Below, piece by piece: positions 8,060 through 16,801 of a DNA stretch of 64,000 bases. The stretch is taken from positions 1 through 64,000 of the forward strand of contig RYFE02000003.1 of the NCBI GenBank assembly GCA_004138175.2. The letters are read 5' to 3'. Source of the DNA: Chloroflexales bacterium ZM16-3. Lineage in GTDB: Bacteria; Chloroflexota; Chloroflexia; Chloroflexales; Chloroflexaceae. The notes below the pieces were generated by a model. It was given only the letters and a program-made list of their open reading frames with translations. It ran no database searches and was not told where the DNA came from. Each line of letters begins with the position of its first letter. Position 1 is the first letter of the stretch. Position numbers and translations under genes: made by a program.

Positions 8060-8881
8060 ATGGATCTTGCACGTCTCTGGTCGCGGCTTAACCCGCTCAC
8101 ATCGCCCTTCGCCTTCCTCGACATCCTGATCGTCGCCGTCCTGTTCTACTGGATCTTCGGCGTGATCCGCGGCACACGTGCCGTCCAGCTGCTGCGCGGC
8201 ATGGGGGTTGTCCTGGTAGCGGCGTTTGTGGTGGGCACGGTGGCCAACGGGCGGTTCACGACGCTGTCGTGGCTGCTGAGCAATATTATTAACCCGACCC
8301 TGATCGTCGGCGTGCCGGTGCTGTTTCAGCCTGAGCTGCGCCGGGCGCTTGAGAGTCTTGGCCGATCAAGCAACTTGATCAGCAGACCTTTTGGCGGGGC
8401 GAACCGCTCGGAGCTGCTGGAGACGATTACGGTGATCTGCCGGGCGGCATCCCAGCTCTCGCAGCAGGGCGTGGGTGCCCTGATTGTGATCGAGCGGGCC
8501 ACTCAGCTTCAGGAGTATGCCGACCGGGGCGTGATCCTCGACTCGCGCATCTCATCGCCGCTGCTGTTGAATATCTTCTACCCGAACTCGCCGCTCCACG
8601 ATATGGCGGTGATCGTGCGCGGCACACGCATCCTCGCGGCCAATGTGGTGATGCCTCTCAGCGAGGATGTGATCGGGCCGCGCCGCTACGGCACGCGCCA
8701 CCGCGCCGCCAAGGGGATCAGCGAGCAGACGGACGCGATCTCGGTGGTGGTCTCCGAGGAGACGGGGGCGATCTCGTTGGTAAATGACGGTCGTATGGCC
8801 AGCTATCTGAATGAGGCGCGCCTCCGCAGCATGCTCGCGGGTCTGCTGCGCGTGTCCCTCGACGGCGAGAAGAAGACATGA
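8060..8881 (+). CDS. cdaA: Membrane diadenylate cyclase (CdaA family)
   Basis: 273 residues. It makes c-di-AMP from two ATP. Hydrophobic helices (about residues 15-90) are followed by the DAC domain: GALIVIE, LLLNIFYPNSPLHD, then GTRHRAAKGISEQTDA, the RHR nucleotide motif. The usual LHDGAVI reads LHDMAVI here, so the Gly of the DGA motif is Met while the Asp is kept. ATG 8060 starts at the membrane domain. The gene is 10 bp upstream of cdaR, the standard cdaAR order; no glmM follows. Family is certain, but full activity is less so because of the DGA change. Confidence 0.92.
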   Translation: MDLARLWSRLNPLTSPFAFLDILIVAVLFYWIFGVIRGTRAVQLLRGMGVVLVAAFVVGTVANGRFTTLSWLLSNIINPTLIVGVPVLFQPELRRALESLGRSSNLISRPFGGANRSELLETITVICRAASQLSQQGVGALIVIERATQLQEYADRGVILDSRISSPLLLNIFYPNSPLHDMAVIVRGTRILAANVVMPLSEDVIGPRRYGTRHRAAKGISEQTDAISVVVSEETGAISLVNDGRMASYLNEARLRSMLAGLLRVSLDGEKKT

Positions 8882-8891
8882 TGGCGGCCTC

Positions 8892-10346
8892 ATGACAACG
8901 CTGCGCGCTACGATCCTGCGTGCCCTGCTGGCACTTGGCCTGAGCTTCTCCCTCTGGGCCTTTGTCTCGTTTAGCCAAAACCCTGAGGAGTTGGTGCCGT
9001 TTGAGGGACTCACGCCACAGGTGATCGGCCTGAGCAGTGACCTGGTGATTGTGGACGCCAATGGCCTGCCGAACCCTACCCTGCCCAGCGTGAATGTCAC
9101 CCTGCGCACCGACCGCAACCAGCGCACGGAGCTGCGGCCGGTCGACATCCGCACGGTGGTCGACCTGACTGGGCTCGGCCCCGGCGAGCATATTGTGCCA
9201 GTGAATGTGCAGGCCACCCGCAGCACGATCTCGTTTACGGTGCCGGCCGACGGCGTCACCCCCTCGGCCATCCCCTTCCGGCTTGAAGAGATCATAACGT
9301 CCACGGTTCCGATCGACTTGAAGGTCTCCGGCAACCTGCCCTTCAGCTTCGAGCGCGGCGAGCCACAGATCCTCTTTAGCGGCGTGTCCATCGCCGAGGT
9401 GCAGGTCAGCGGGCCGCAGAACCGGGTGCAGCGGGTGACGGCGGCCCAGACGACGGCGAATATCGAGCAGCTGCGGGCCAGCTACCAAGCGCCCCTGAAC
9501 CTGATAGCGGTTGATGAGAACGGCCAGACTGTCGATGGCGTGCAGATGAGCCCCGGCACGGTGAATGTGCGCATCCCGATCACCTCGGTGGTCGGCCTGA
9601 AGCTGGTGCCGGTGCAGGTCAGCGTCGTTGGCCTGCCAGCCCCCGGCTACGCCATCACGGCGGTGGAGGTGGATCCGCCGCTGCTTGCGCTCACCGGCAG
9701 CTCCGGCCCGCTCGACGCGGTGCTCGTGCTGAAGACAGAGGATATCGACATTGGCGGGGCGCGTAGCTCGCTGGTGCGCCAGGCGCGCATCATCTTCCCT
9801 ACCGGCACATCGCCGCAGGTTGGTCAGCCGGGCAACGTCCAGGTCACGGTGCTGATCTCTCAGATCAGCCAGTCGTTCAAGGTGGCACTGCCGGCACAGG
9901 TCACGACGAGCGGCGTGGGCGACGGTCTGCTGATCAGCATCAACCCAGATATTGTCACGGTAACTATTACAGGCAGCAGTTCGTTCCTTGATCAACTGGC
10001 ACAGCAGACGCTGCGGGTGAATGTGGATGTGAGCGGGCTGGGGCCGGGCAGCTACCAGCTCCCGGTGACGGTGATCCTCCCCGATGGCGCGCGTCTCGTG
10101 GGCGACCCGCCGTTGGTGGACATTGTGCTGCGGGTGCCGCCGCCCGCCCCGACGAATACCCCAACCGCCGAGCCGCCGGTTGATGTGACGGCCACGCTGC
10201 CGACCACAGGGACGCCCGAGGTCACGATGACGCCTGATACCGCTGCGCCGCCCGAGCCGACGGGGACGGCTGAGCCGACGACGATTGAGCCGACAACGCC
10301 GGAGCCACCGACACCCGAGCCGACGCCTCCTGAGCCGACGCCCTAG
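8892..10346 (+). CDS. cdaR: YbbR-domain protein, CdaA regulator (CdaR)
   Basis: 484 residues. An N-terminal membrane anchor (LALGLSFSLWAFVSF, about residues 10-25) is followed by several YbbR-type beta domains, recognisable as repeated strings such as VPVNVQATRSTISFTV and LPVTVILPDGARLVGDPP. The C-terminal 65 or so residues are a low-complexity Pro/Thr/Glu tail, likely extracytoplasmic and unstructured. CdaR homologues bind CdaA and modulate c-di-AMP synthesis. ATG 8892 is preferred over an upstream frame that overlaps cdaA. A GATTGCA heptamer tract begins 4 bp after the stop. Confidence 0.88.
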   Translation: MTTLRATILRALLALGLSFSLWAFVSFSQNPEELVPFEGLTPQVIGLSSDLVIVDANGLPNPTLPSVNVTLRTDRNQRTELRPVDIRTVVDLTGLGPGEHIVPVNVQATRSTISFTVPADGVTPSAIPFRLEEIITSTVPIDLKVSGNLPFSFERGEPQILFSGVSIAEVQVSGPQNRVQRVTAAQTTANIEQLRASYQAPLNLIAVDENGQTVDGVQMSPGTVNVRIPITSVVGLKLVPVQVSVVGLPAPGYAITAVEVDPPLLALTGSSGPLDAVLVLKTEDIDIGGARSSLVRQARIIFPTGTSPQVGQPGNVQVTVLISQISQSFKVALPAQVTTSGVGDGLLISINPDIVTVTITGSSSFLDQLAQQTLRVNVDVSGLGPGSYQLPVTVILPDGARLVGDPPLVDIVLRVPPPAPTNTPTAEPPVDVTATLPTTGTPEVTMTPDTAAPPEPTGTAEPTTIEPTTPEPPTPEPTPPEPTP

Positions 10347-10349
10347 TGC

Positions 10350-10378
10350 GATTGCAGATTGCAGATTGCAGATTGTAG
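10350..10378. repeat. Heptanucleotide tandem tract (GATTGCA)
   Basis: Three GATTGCA units and one GATTGTA immediately after the cdaR stop. The same unit recurs in reverse orientation at 16774-16798 and 62471-62513. Confidence 0.8.
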
Positions 10379-10475
10379 GCAGTATCTACTCATGCTACGA
10401 CTCGCCTGACCGATGTTCCAGCTCTTGTGTATTCGATAGCGTATGGAGCCCTCTGGGCTGATAAGGAGTGTAAAC

Positions 10476-11882
10476 GTGACGACTGAGCGACTAGGAACAG
10501 CTGCCCGCCCTCTGCGTGTTGCGATCATCGGCGCCGGGCCGGCCGGGTTCTACGCCGCCGATGCGCTGATCAAGCAAAAGGATCTGGTCTGCCAGATCGA
10601 CTTCTTCAACCGCCTGCCCACGCCCTATGGCCTGGTGCGCGAGGGCGTCGCCCCCGACCATGAGTCGATCAAGGCGGTGACGCGGGTCTACGACAAGGTG
10701 GCCGCCGCGCCGAACGTGCGCTACTTCGGCAATGTCACCTTTGGGCGCGATATCTTCCACGAGGATGTGAAGCAGCTCTACGACCAGATCATCTACGCGG
10801 TGGGCGCCCAGTCCGACCGTAAGATGGGCATCACTGGCGAGGATCTGGACGGCAGCTTCCCGGCGACGATCTTTGTGGGCTGGTTCAATGGCCACCCGGA
10901 CTACCGCGACCTGACCTTCAACCTCTCGCACGAGCGGGTGCTGGTGGTGGGCAATGGTAATGTGGCCATGGACGTGGCCCGCATCCTGGCGGCCGACCCG
11001 GAATATCTGGCGAAGACGGACATTGCCGACCACGCCCTGGAGGCGCTGCGCAAGAGCAAGGTCCGCGAGATAGTAATGCTCGGCAGGCGTGGGCCGGCCC
11101 AGGCCGCCTTCACCAACCCCGAGCTGAAGGAGTTCGGCGAGCTGGACGGCGTCGATGTGATCATCGACCCGACCGAAATGGAGCTTGACCCGGTGAGCGA
11201 GGCGTCGCTCGCCGACGATAAGACGGCGCGGAGGAATGTCGAGCTGATGCGGACCTACTCCGAGGGGGGCAGCACCGGCGCGCCCCGGCGGATCGTGATG
11301 CGCTTCCTGGTCTCCCCGGTGGGCGTGATCGGCTCCGGCAACCGGGTGGCGGCGGTGACGATTGAGCGCAATCAGCTGAAGCAGGCGGCCGACGGCAGCC
11401 TGAAGGCGATGGGCACCGGGAACTACGAGACGCTCCAGTGCGGCATGATCCTGCGCTCGGTGGGCTACCGCGGCTCGCCCATCCCCGGCGTGCCCTTCAG
11501 CGACTCCTCGGGCACGATCCCGAACGTGGCTGGCCGGGTGTTCCAAGATAGGGATGAAGTCTTGCCTGGTGAGTATGTGGTCGGCTGGGCCAAGCGCGGC
11601 CCCTCCGGCATCATCGGCACCAACAAGCCCGACTCGGTCTCGACGGTGGCCGCGATGATCGAGGATATCCCTGATCTGGAGGGGATCGCCGATGAGAATC
11701 GTGACCTGGGCGCAATCGAGAACCTGCTGCGCTCCCGCAACATCGACTTCGTCACCTACGCAGACTGGCAGATCCTCGACGCCTACGAGACGGCGGCCGG
11801 GGCCGCCCAGGGCCGCCCGCGCGTGAAGGTAACCAGCGTCGCCGAGATGATGGAGATCATCCGCGCCGGGCGCGAGGCATAG
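10476..11882 (+). CDS. fprA: Ferredoxin/adrenodoxin-NADP reductase (FprA-like)
   Basis: 468 residues. An FAD flavoenzyme moving electrons between NADP(H) and ferredoxin. The FAD motif is IIGAGPAGFYAADAL near the N-terminus; the NADP motif is VVGNGNVAMDVARIL; GYRGSPIPGVPF and GWAKRGPSGIIGTNKPDS are family signatures. GTG 10476 is chosen because AAGGAG sits 8 bases upstream and the protein then begins MTTERLG; the open frame extends to 10443 without a ribosome site. It appears to be a single-gene unit ending in the hairpin at 11895-11951. Confidence 0.93.
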   Translation: MTTERLGTAARPLRVAIIGAGPAGFYAADALIKQKDLVCQIDFFNRLPTPYGLVREGVAPDHESIKAVTRVYDKVAAAPNVRYFGNVTFGRDIFHEDVKQLYDQIIYAVGAQSDRKMGITGEDLDGSFPATIFVGWFNGHPDYRDLTFNLSHERVLVVGNGNVAMDVARILAADPEYLAKTDIADHALEALRKSKVREIVMLGRRGPAQAAFTNPELKEFGELDGVDVIIDPTEMELDPVSEASLADDKTARRNVELMRTYSEGGSTGAPRRIVMRFLVSPVGVIGSGNRVAAVTIERNQLKQAADGSLKAMGTGNYETLQCGMILRSVGYRGSPIPGVPFSDSSGTIPNVAGRVFQDRDEVLPGEYVVGWAKRGPSGIIGTNKPDSVSTVAAMIEDIPDLEGIADENRDLGAIENLLRSRNIDFVTYADWQILDAYETAAGAAQGRPRVKVTSVAEMMEIIRAGREA

Positions 11883-11894
11883 CCTACCGATAGC

Positions 11895-11951
11895 GCATAC
11901 CGCTTTCTATTGCGGCTTGGAGGAGCCAAGCCGTAATAGGAAGCGGTATGC
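11895..11951. terminator. 26-bp hairpin after fprA
   Basis: Arms 11895-11920 and 11926-11951 with a 5-nt loop and two non-Watson-Crick positions, 13 bp after the fprA stop. No U-tract follows. A probable terminator. Confidence 0.65.
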
Positions 11952-12055
11952 TGATAAAGCGTGAAGCTCCCCCAGCATAGGGTCAATCTGAGGCAGGACA
12001 ATCGAGCTATGGATGCGAGCCAGGTAGACTGCTAGCCTCATGCGTGGAGGTACCC

Positions 12056-13297
12056 ATGACTGCACCCGAGGCCCGCATCGCCCCCCTACCTGCTACACGC
12101 CTAGCCATCGACCTACGCCGCCCGGCGGGTGCTGCTATCGCCGCCCTGCTACTACGCCTGCTGTTCGGCCTCTTCGCTCTGCCGATCAGCGCCACCTTTC
12201 CCGAAACCAGTTTGGAAAAACAGATCGGGCTGCTGCCCGGTAGCACACCGTTGGGCATATGGCTCCAGCGCGTTGCTGTGGAGCCCTGGGTACGCTACGA
12301 TGCCTGGAACTACATCCGCATCGTTGATCACGGCTATCGGGTAGAGGAGGGCACTGCGGCGTTCCACCCGCTCTACCCGCTGATCAGTGCGCCCTTCGCG
12401 CTGCTGCTCGGCAACGCGCCCCTCGCGCTGTTGATTGTCGCCACGCTGGCGACGATCAGCGCCACGGTGATCTTCGCACGCTATGTCGAGCGATTCCACG
12501 GCGCTGATCTGGCCGTGCCGGCCGCTGCCGCGCTGCTGCTGGCCCCCCCCAGCTTTATCATGCTGGCACCCTATAACGAGGGTCTGTTCCTGCTGCTGGC
12601 CGTGGGCTGCCTCTGGGCCACCCGCGAGCAGCGCTGGTGGCTGGCTGGCACCTTGGGCGGGCTGGCCTGCCTGACCCGTCAGCAGGGATTGGCCCTGGCC
12701 CTGCCCCTGGCGTGGGCGCTGCTCGTGGCGCTGCGCGAGCGTCGTGTGCGCTGGTGGCAGCTGGCCGCAGTCGGACTGGTGCCGCTGGGCTACGCGCTCT
12801 TTGTGGCCTACCGCGCCGTTGCGCTGGGCGACCTAGCCCGCCTAGCGGGGGCCAGTAGCCCGGCGGACTTCCTGCGCGGTCTGTTGGTCTCCTCCTCATC
12901 GGAGCAGGTGGTCACCGGCCAGCGCATCGCCTGGCCGTGGGAGCCGCTGATCGATCAGGTACGGCTGCTGTTCAGCAAACCTAACAGCTACCACCTAGCG
13001 ATGGACCTGCTGCTAGGCTATGCCATGCTGGTGGTGGTGGCCCTGGGCTGGCGCTCTATGGACGCTCTGGAGCGGCTCTACTGTGCGGGTATTATCACTC
13101 TCTCGCTCGGCTACTACAACGGTGTGCTCGACCCCTACCTGAGCCTGCCGCGGCACATGCTGCTGGCCTTCCCGCTGTATGTGGCACTGGCGCGCATGTT
13201 GGGTACGGGGATGCGGCGGCGCTACGGCATGTATGCCCTGCTCTTGCTGAATGCCTTTTTGGCCGGTGCCTTTATTCGCCACGGGTGGGTTCCATGA
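12056..13297 (+). CDS. GT-C membrane mannosyltransferase, PIG-V-like
   Basis: 413 residues with about ten hydrophobic helices. The first periplasmic loop has RYDAWNYIRIVDHGY and FHPLYPLI, the acidic-residue pattern of PIG-V-like, polyprenyl-sugar-dependent GT-C mannosyltransferases. SSFIM-type and LTRQQG strings also fit that group. ATG 12056 has GGAGG 5 bases upstream. Its stop overlaps the next gene's start (ATGA), so the two GT-C genes are translationally coupled. The sugar and acceptor are not readable from sequence; envelope glycolipid or glycan assembly is inferred. Confidence 0.82.
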   Translation: MTAPEARIAPLPATRLAIDLRRPAGAAIAALLLRLLFGLFALPISATFPETSLEKQIGLLPGSTPLGIWLQRVAVEPWVRYDAWNYIRIVDHGYRVEEGTAAFHPLYPLISAPFALLLGNAPLALLIVATLATISATVIFARYVERFHGADLAVPAAAALLLAPPSFIMLAPYNEGLFLLLAVGCLWATREQRWWLAGTLGGLACLTRQQGLALALPLAWALLVALRERRVRWWQLAAVGLVPLGYALFVAYRAVALGDLARLAGASSPADFLRGLLVSSSSEQVVTGQRIAWPWEPLIDQVRLLFSKPNSYHLAMDLLLGYAMLVVVALGWRSMDALERLYCAGIITLSLGYYNGVLDPYLSLPRHMLLAFPLYVALARMLGTGMRRRYGMYALLLLNAFLAGAFIRHGWVP

Positions 13298-14409
13298 ACA
13301 CTCTGATCAATGCTCACCCCTCTGCCTCCACGCTGCGCCGACTCTGCATGGCTCTGCTGCTGGCTCTGTCCGTCTGGGCCATCCTGATCACGCCCGAGTC
13401 AGACTTTGTACAGGACTACGCCGCCGCAAAGGGCTGGATGCTTGGCCTTGACCCGAATGGGCCGACAGACGATCTGCTGGCGGCCTGCTGTTCTGACGCG
13501 CCACCGAACCAGATCCCGCAGACGGCCCACCCGCCCCTGGCCACGCTGCTGGCGCTACCCTTTGCCCTGCTGCCCTGGACCGCCGCACGCTGGGCCTGGA
13601 TGCTCGTTAGCTGGCTGTTGATCACGTTGACATGGGAGTGGCTCCAGTTGCCGCCTCTGGCCTGTCTGCTCAGCATCCCCTTCTGGGTGATCGGGATCTC
13701 GCTAGGTGCCCTGGAGCCGCTACTGCTACTGTTGGTTGCCACGACACTGCAGGATCTGGAGCGGGCACCGCTGCGCGCCGGTGCGGCCCTCGGCCTCGCC
13801 ATGGCCCTGAAGGTCTACCCTGGCATGCTGGTTCTCGGCCTGCTGCTGGGCCGACGCTGGCGCCCGCTGCTGGCCGCCGGCACCGCTGCCCTGCTGGCCA
13901 CCGCCGGGGCTGAGATCATCCTCGGCCCCGGCGTCACCCGTGATTGGCTAGCCTTCTCGCAGGTGAACGCCACGCTTCATGTAGGGTCGGTGAGAAATGT
14001 CTCACTTGTCCGTATCGCCCATACCCTGCTCCCCGCGCTTTCGGCGAACATGACTGGAGTGCTGCTGGCGCTGCTGCTGACAATACCTCTCGTGCCGTTG
14101 CTGCGCTGCGAGCCTATTAGAGCTATGCTGCCGGTGATGCTGCTGTCCAGCCCAATTTGTTGGGAGCTGTACTTTGTCTTTCTTTCGCTTGTGCCCCTTG
14201 GCCGCGCCGAGCGCGCCCTGTTGGCTCTCAGCGGGCTGGTGGGACTCGCGGTCTGGATGCGCCTGATATCGGGTGTGGGCATGGCTCTGCCTGGCTATGG
14301 GCCACTGTTCGTCGCAGCGATGCTGGCCTGGTATCGCTGGGCCCGCGCCGGCTTGGCCGCCGCACGTCCCGCCGCTGGCTCGCCGGATGCGGGGAACACG
14401 CTACAATAG
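13294..14409 (+). CDS. GT87-type (DUF2029) membrane glycosyltransferase
   Basis: 371 residues, about ten membrane helices. SDFVQDYAAAKGWMLGLDP near the N-terminus, AHPPLATLLALPFALLP and ALKVYPGMLVLGLLLGRRW are the hallmarks of the GT87/DUF2029 polyprenyl-phosphate-mannose-dependent group. The start ATG 13294 overlaps the preceding GT-C stop by 4 bp. It likely acts with its neighbours in assembling a surface polysaccharide or lipoglycan at the outer face of the cytoplasmic membrane. Specific activity unknown. Confidence 0.8.
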   Translation: MNTLINAHPSASTLRRLCMALLLALSVWAILITPESDFVQDYAAAKGWMLGLDPNGPTDDLLAACCSDAPPNQIPQTAHPPLATLLALPFALLPWTAARWAWMLVSWLLITLTWEWLQLPPLACLLSIPFWVIGISLGALEPLLLLLVATTLQDLERAPLRAGAALGLAMALKVYPGMLVLGLLLGRRWRPLLAAGTAALLATAGAEIILGPGVTRDWLAFSQVNATLHVGSVRNVSLVRIAHTLLPALSANMTGVLLALLLTIPLVPLLRCEPIRAMLPVMLLSSPICWELYFVFLSLVPLGRAERALLALSGLVGLAVWMRLISGVGMALPGYGPLFVAAMLAWYRWARAGLAAARPAAGSPDAGNTLQ

Positions 14410-14439
14410 CGGTCGGACACTGTCGATCTGGAGAGCCCC

Positions 14440-15711
14440 TTGCTGGCAAAATCAGCCCTCCCCTTGCGAATCGTGATGATTGCGCCCTTCGGCATTCGGC
14501 CGAAGGGCACCTTGCTGGCCCGTATGCTGCCCTTGGCCCAGGCCCTCGCTCGGCGTGGCCATGAGCTGGCGATTGTCGCCCCGCCGGTGCAGAACCCCGA
14601 GGACGCTGGCTTGCGCGCTGTCTACGATGGTGTTCCAGTGAGCCATACCCGCCTGCCGCGCCTGCCCGGCCCCGCCGCCGTGGCCGAGCAGAGTCTTAGC
14701 TTGCTGCGCCTGGCCCTGGCCGAGCGGCCCGACCTGCTCCATATCTTTAAGCCCAAGGGCTACGGCGGCCTGGCCGCCCTGGCCGCCCGCGCCCTGCGCC
14801 CGCGCCTGCCCCTGGTGGTCGACACCGACGACTGGGAGGGCTGGGGCGGCTGGAACGACCTGCTGCCCTACCCCGCCTCGGCCAAGGCGCTCTTCGCCTG
14901 GCAGGAGCGCGACCTGCCCCGCCGCGCCGATGCGGTGACGGTGGTCAGCCGCACCCTGGAGAGCCTGGCCTGGAGCTTTGGCGTGCCGCCGGGGAGGGTC
15001 TTCTTCCTGCCGAATGGGACAGGAGTCGGGCCTCAGGAGTCAGGAGTCAGATCCCCGACTCCTGAGGAACGAGACCACCTCGCAGCCAGCAATCTGCGAC
15101 AGCCTCAGGAGTCGGGAGTCAGATCCCCGACTCCTGAGGCCCGACTCCTGACTCCTACCATGCTGCTCTACACCCGCTTCTGGGAGATCGATCTGCCCGA
15201 GCTGGTGGCGGCGCTGGTGGCCATCCATCAAGCTCGACCGGACGCGCGCCTGGTGGTGGTGGGGCGGGGCGAGGGCGGCGAGGAGCGCCAGCTGTTGGCC
15301 CTTGCCGGGCGGGCGGGCATCGGCGCGATGATTGACTACCGGGGCTGGCTCCAGCCCGCCCAGATCCCATCGGTGCTGGCCGAGGCCGACATAGCCCTCT
15401 CGCCGCTCCAGGATACGCTGATCAACCGGGCGCGCGGCCTGGCCAAGCTGCTTGAGCTGATGGGCGCCGGCCTGCCGATTGTGGCCAGCGATGTGGGCCA
15501 GGCCGGCGAGTACCTGGAGCATGGGCGCAGCGGGCTGCTCTGCCCGCCCGGCGACCCGGCCGCCCTAGCCGCCGCCACGCTGCGCCTGCTCAATGATGAC
15601 GCCCTGCGCGCCAGGATCGCGGCGGGCGCCCGCGCCGCCGCCGCCCGCTTCTCTTGGGACTCCCTGGCCGACATCGCCGAGGCCGCCTACCACGCGGCGA
15701 TGAGGAGGTAG
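14440..15711 (+). CDS. GT4-family glycosyltransferase with in-frame repeat insertion
   Basis: 423 residues, GT-B fold. The N-domain starts LRIVMIAPFGIRPKGTLLARMLP. The C-domain has MLLYTRFWEIDLPELVAAL, YRGWLQPAQIPSVLAEADIALSP and GLAKLLELMGAGLPIVASDVG, the sugar-nucleotide-binding region. Start is TTG 14440 with GGAGAG upstream; ATG 14476 would drop 12 residues. Between the linker string VFFLPNGT and the C-domain there are about 45 extra residues (roughly 194-239) encoded by two copies of a 34-bp repeat, in frame and without stops. Probably cytoplasmic and feeding the same envelope glycan pathway as the two GT-C genes. Confidence 0.85.
   Translation: MLAKSALPLRIVMIAPFGIRPKGTLLARMLPLAQALARRGHELAIVAPPVQNPEDAGLRAVYDGVPVSHTRLPRLPGPAAVAEQSLSLLRLALAERPDLLHIFKPKGYGGLAALAARALRPRLPLVVDTDDWEGWGGWNDLLPYPASAKALFAWQERDLPRRADAVTVVSRTLESLAWSFGVPPGRVFFLPNGTGVGPQESGVRSPTPEERDHLAASNLRQPQESGVRSPTPEARLLTPTMLLYTRFWEIDLPELVAALVAIHQARPDARLVVVGRGEGGEERQLLALAGRAGIGAMIDYRGWLQPAQIPSVLAEADIALSPLQDTLINRARGLAKLLELMGAGLPIVASDVGQAGEYLEHGRSGLLCPPGDPAALAAATLRLLNDDALRARIAAGARAAAARFSWDSLADIAEAAYHAAMRR
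15019..15158. repeat. Repeat DNA inserted in the GT4 gene
   Basis: Two 34-bp copies (15034-15067 and 15106-15139) with one mismatch, 72 bp apart, so in phase with codons. Each contains 7-bp CAGGAGT units and inverted arms (TCAGGAGTC and GACTCCTGA). Both copies encode QESGVRSPTPE. Confidence 0.85.
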
Positions 15712-15714
15712 CTC

Positions 15715-15773
15715 CGCCCGGCGGCTGAAGCCGCGGGCTATGGTCTGCGAAGGTCGCCTGCGCGACCTCATTA
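15715..15773. repeat. Repeat family B, half element
   Basis: The left part of family B only (GCCCGGCGGCTGAAGCCG through a short inverted repeat AGGTCGCCTGCGCGACCT). It fills the 74-bp gap after the GT4 stop and stops just before the next gene's ribosome site. Confidence 0.7.
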
Positions 15774-15785
15774 TGGGAGGTAGCC

Positions 15786-16757
15786 ATGCTTAACTGGCTG
15801 TTTGGGCGCGGCGAGGCCACGCAGGTGCCGCAGATTGTGCGCGGCGACCGCGCCGCCGCCGAGCCCTTCGACCTACAGGTGGCCGTAGTCATCCACAACC
15901 CGCTGATCGAGGCCGCCGGCGGGCGTCGGCTCAGCGAGCTGATGGGCTGGCAGAACCCGGACGACCTGGCGAGCCAGTACATTGCCGACATGCGCGCGTG
16001 CAGCGGCGGCATGGCCCGCTACACCATCGCCGAGCGCCACGAGCTGGACGGCTACCCGCCGAAGGCCGACGGCTTCGCCTACGACGATGCGGGCTACATG
16101 GCCGCATGGCAGCGCCGCGCCGGATTCCACCAGCCCGACGCGGCCGACTACCGGCGTATCCTGGCCGAGCACCGCCTGGTGGAGAAGGTCGAGTCCGGCG
16201 AGATCGACGAGGTCTGGCTGTTCGCCTTCCCCTACCCCGGCTACTACGAGAGCCAGATGGCGGGCGCCGGCGCGGTCTGGTGCAACGCGCCTCCCCTGGC
16301 GCTGCCGGGCGCGCGCCGGCGCTTCGTGATCATGGGCTTCAACTTCGAGCGCGATGTGGGCTGCATGCTGGAGAACTTCGGCCACCGGGTCGAGTCGATC
16401 ATGGCCCACGTCTACCGGGGACAGCGGGGCGAGGCCAACCTCTGGGAGCGCTTCACCCGCTACGACGAGAGCGCGCCGGGGCGATCCGAGTGCGGCAATG
16501 TCCACTTTGCGCCGAGCAGCCAGCGTGACTACGACTGGGGCAACCGCCGCGAGGTGATCTCGGGGGGCGACGCATGGTACGCATTTCCCGACCTGAGCGC
16601 GCCGCCGCGCCCGATGCGCTGCGCCGAGTGGGGCGGCGGCGATATGCGCCTGCACCACCTCTGGTGGCTCGATCACCTGCCGCGCGCGGCGGGCAGCACC
16701 GGCGGCGTGCTCAACAACTGGTGGGCCTACGCCCTGCGGCCCGACCGGTTGTTGTGA
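15786..16757 (+). CDS. Uncharacterised protein, aromatic-rich
   Basis: 323 residues; I do not recognise the family. ATG 15786 has a strong GGGAGG ribosome site 5 bases upstream, and the codon use matches its neighbours, so it is a real gene. It has no signal peptide or membrane helix. It is rich in Trp, Tyr and His, with strings such as VVIHNPLIEAAGGRRL, DEVWLFAFPYPGYYESQ, FGHRVESIMAHVYRGQ, CGNVHFAPSS and MRLHHLWWLDHLPRAAG. Conserved-looking Asp/Glu/His clusters hint at an enzyme, but no catalytic motif can be named. It follows the glycosyltransferase cluster and may be co-transcribed with GT4. Confidence 0.75.
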   Translation: MLNWLFGRGEATQVPQIVRGDRAAAEPFDLQVAVVIHNPLIEAAGGRRLSELMGWQNPDDLASQYIADMRACSGGMARYTIAERHELDGYPPKADGFAYDDAGYMAAWQRRAGFHQPDAADYRRILAEHRLVEKVESGEIDEVWLFAFPYPGYYESQMAGAGAVWCNAPPLALPGARRRFVIMGFNFERDVGCMLENFGHRVESIMAHVYRGQRGEANLWERFTRYDESAPGRSECGNVHFAPSSQRDYDWGNRREVISGGDAWYAFPDLSAPPRPMRCAEWGGGDMRLHHLWWLDHLPRAAGSTGGVLNNWWAYALRPDRLL

Positions 16758-16798
16758 TTGGAGATTGCCTGCTCAATCTGCAATCTCCAATCTCCAAT
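16756..16798. repeat. Heptamer-built hairpin between convergent genes
   Basis: GATTGGA/GATTGCC units (16756-16769) and, after a short spacer, CAATCTG and CAATCTC units (16774-16798). ATTGGAGATTG and CAATCTCCAAT pair perfectly (11 bp). It starts inside the upstream stop codon and ends 4 bp before the stop of the minus-strand gene, so it likely terminates both. Confidence 0.7.
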
Positions 16799-16801
16799 GC
16801 G

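Noticed and set aside
15034-15139. Possible CRISPR-like or tandem repeat array
   Set aside because: Only two copies, the spacer is coding and in frame, and no cas gene is near.
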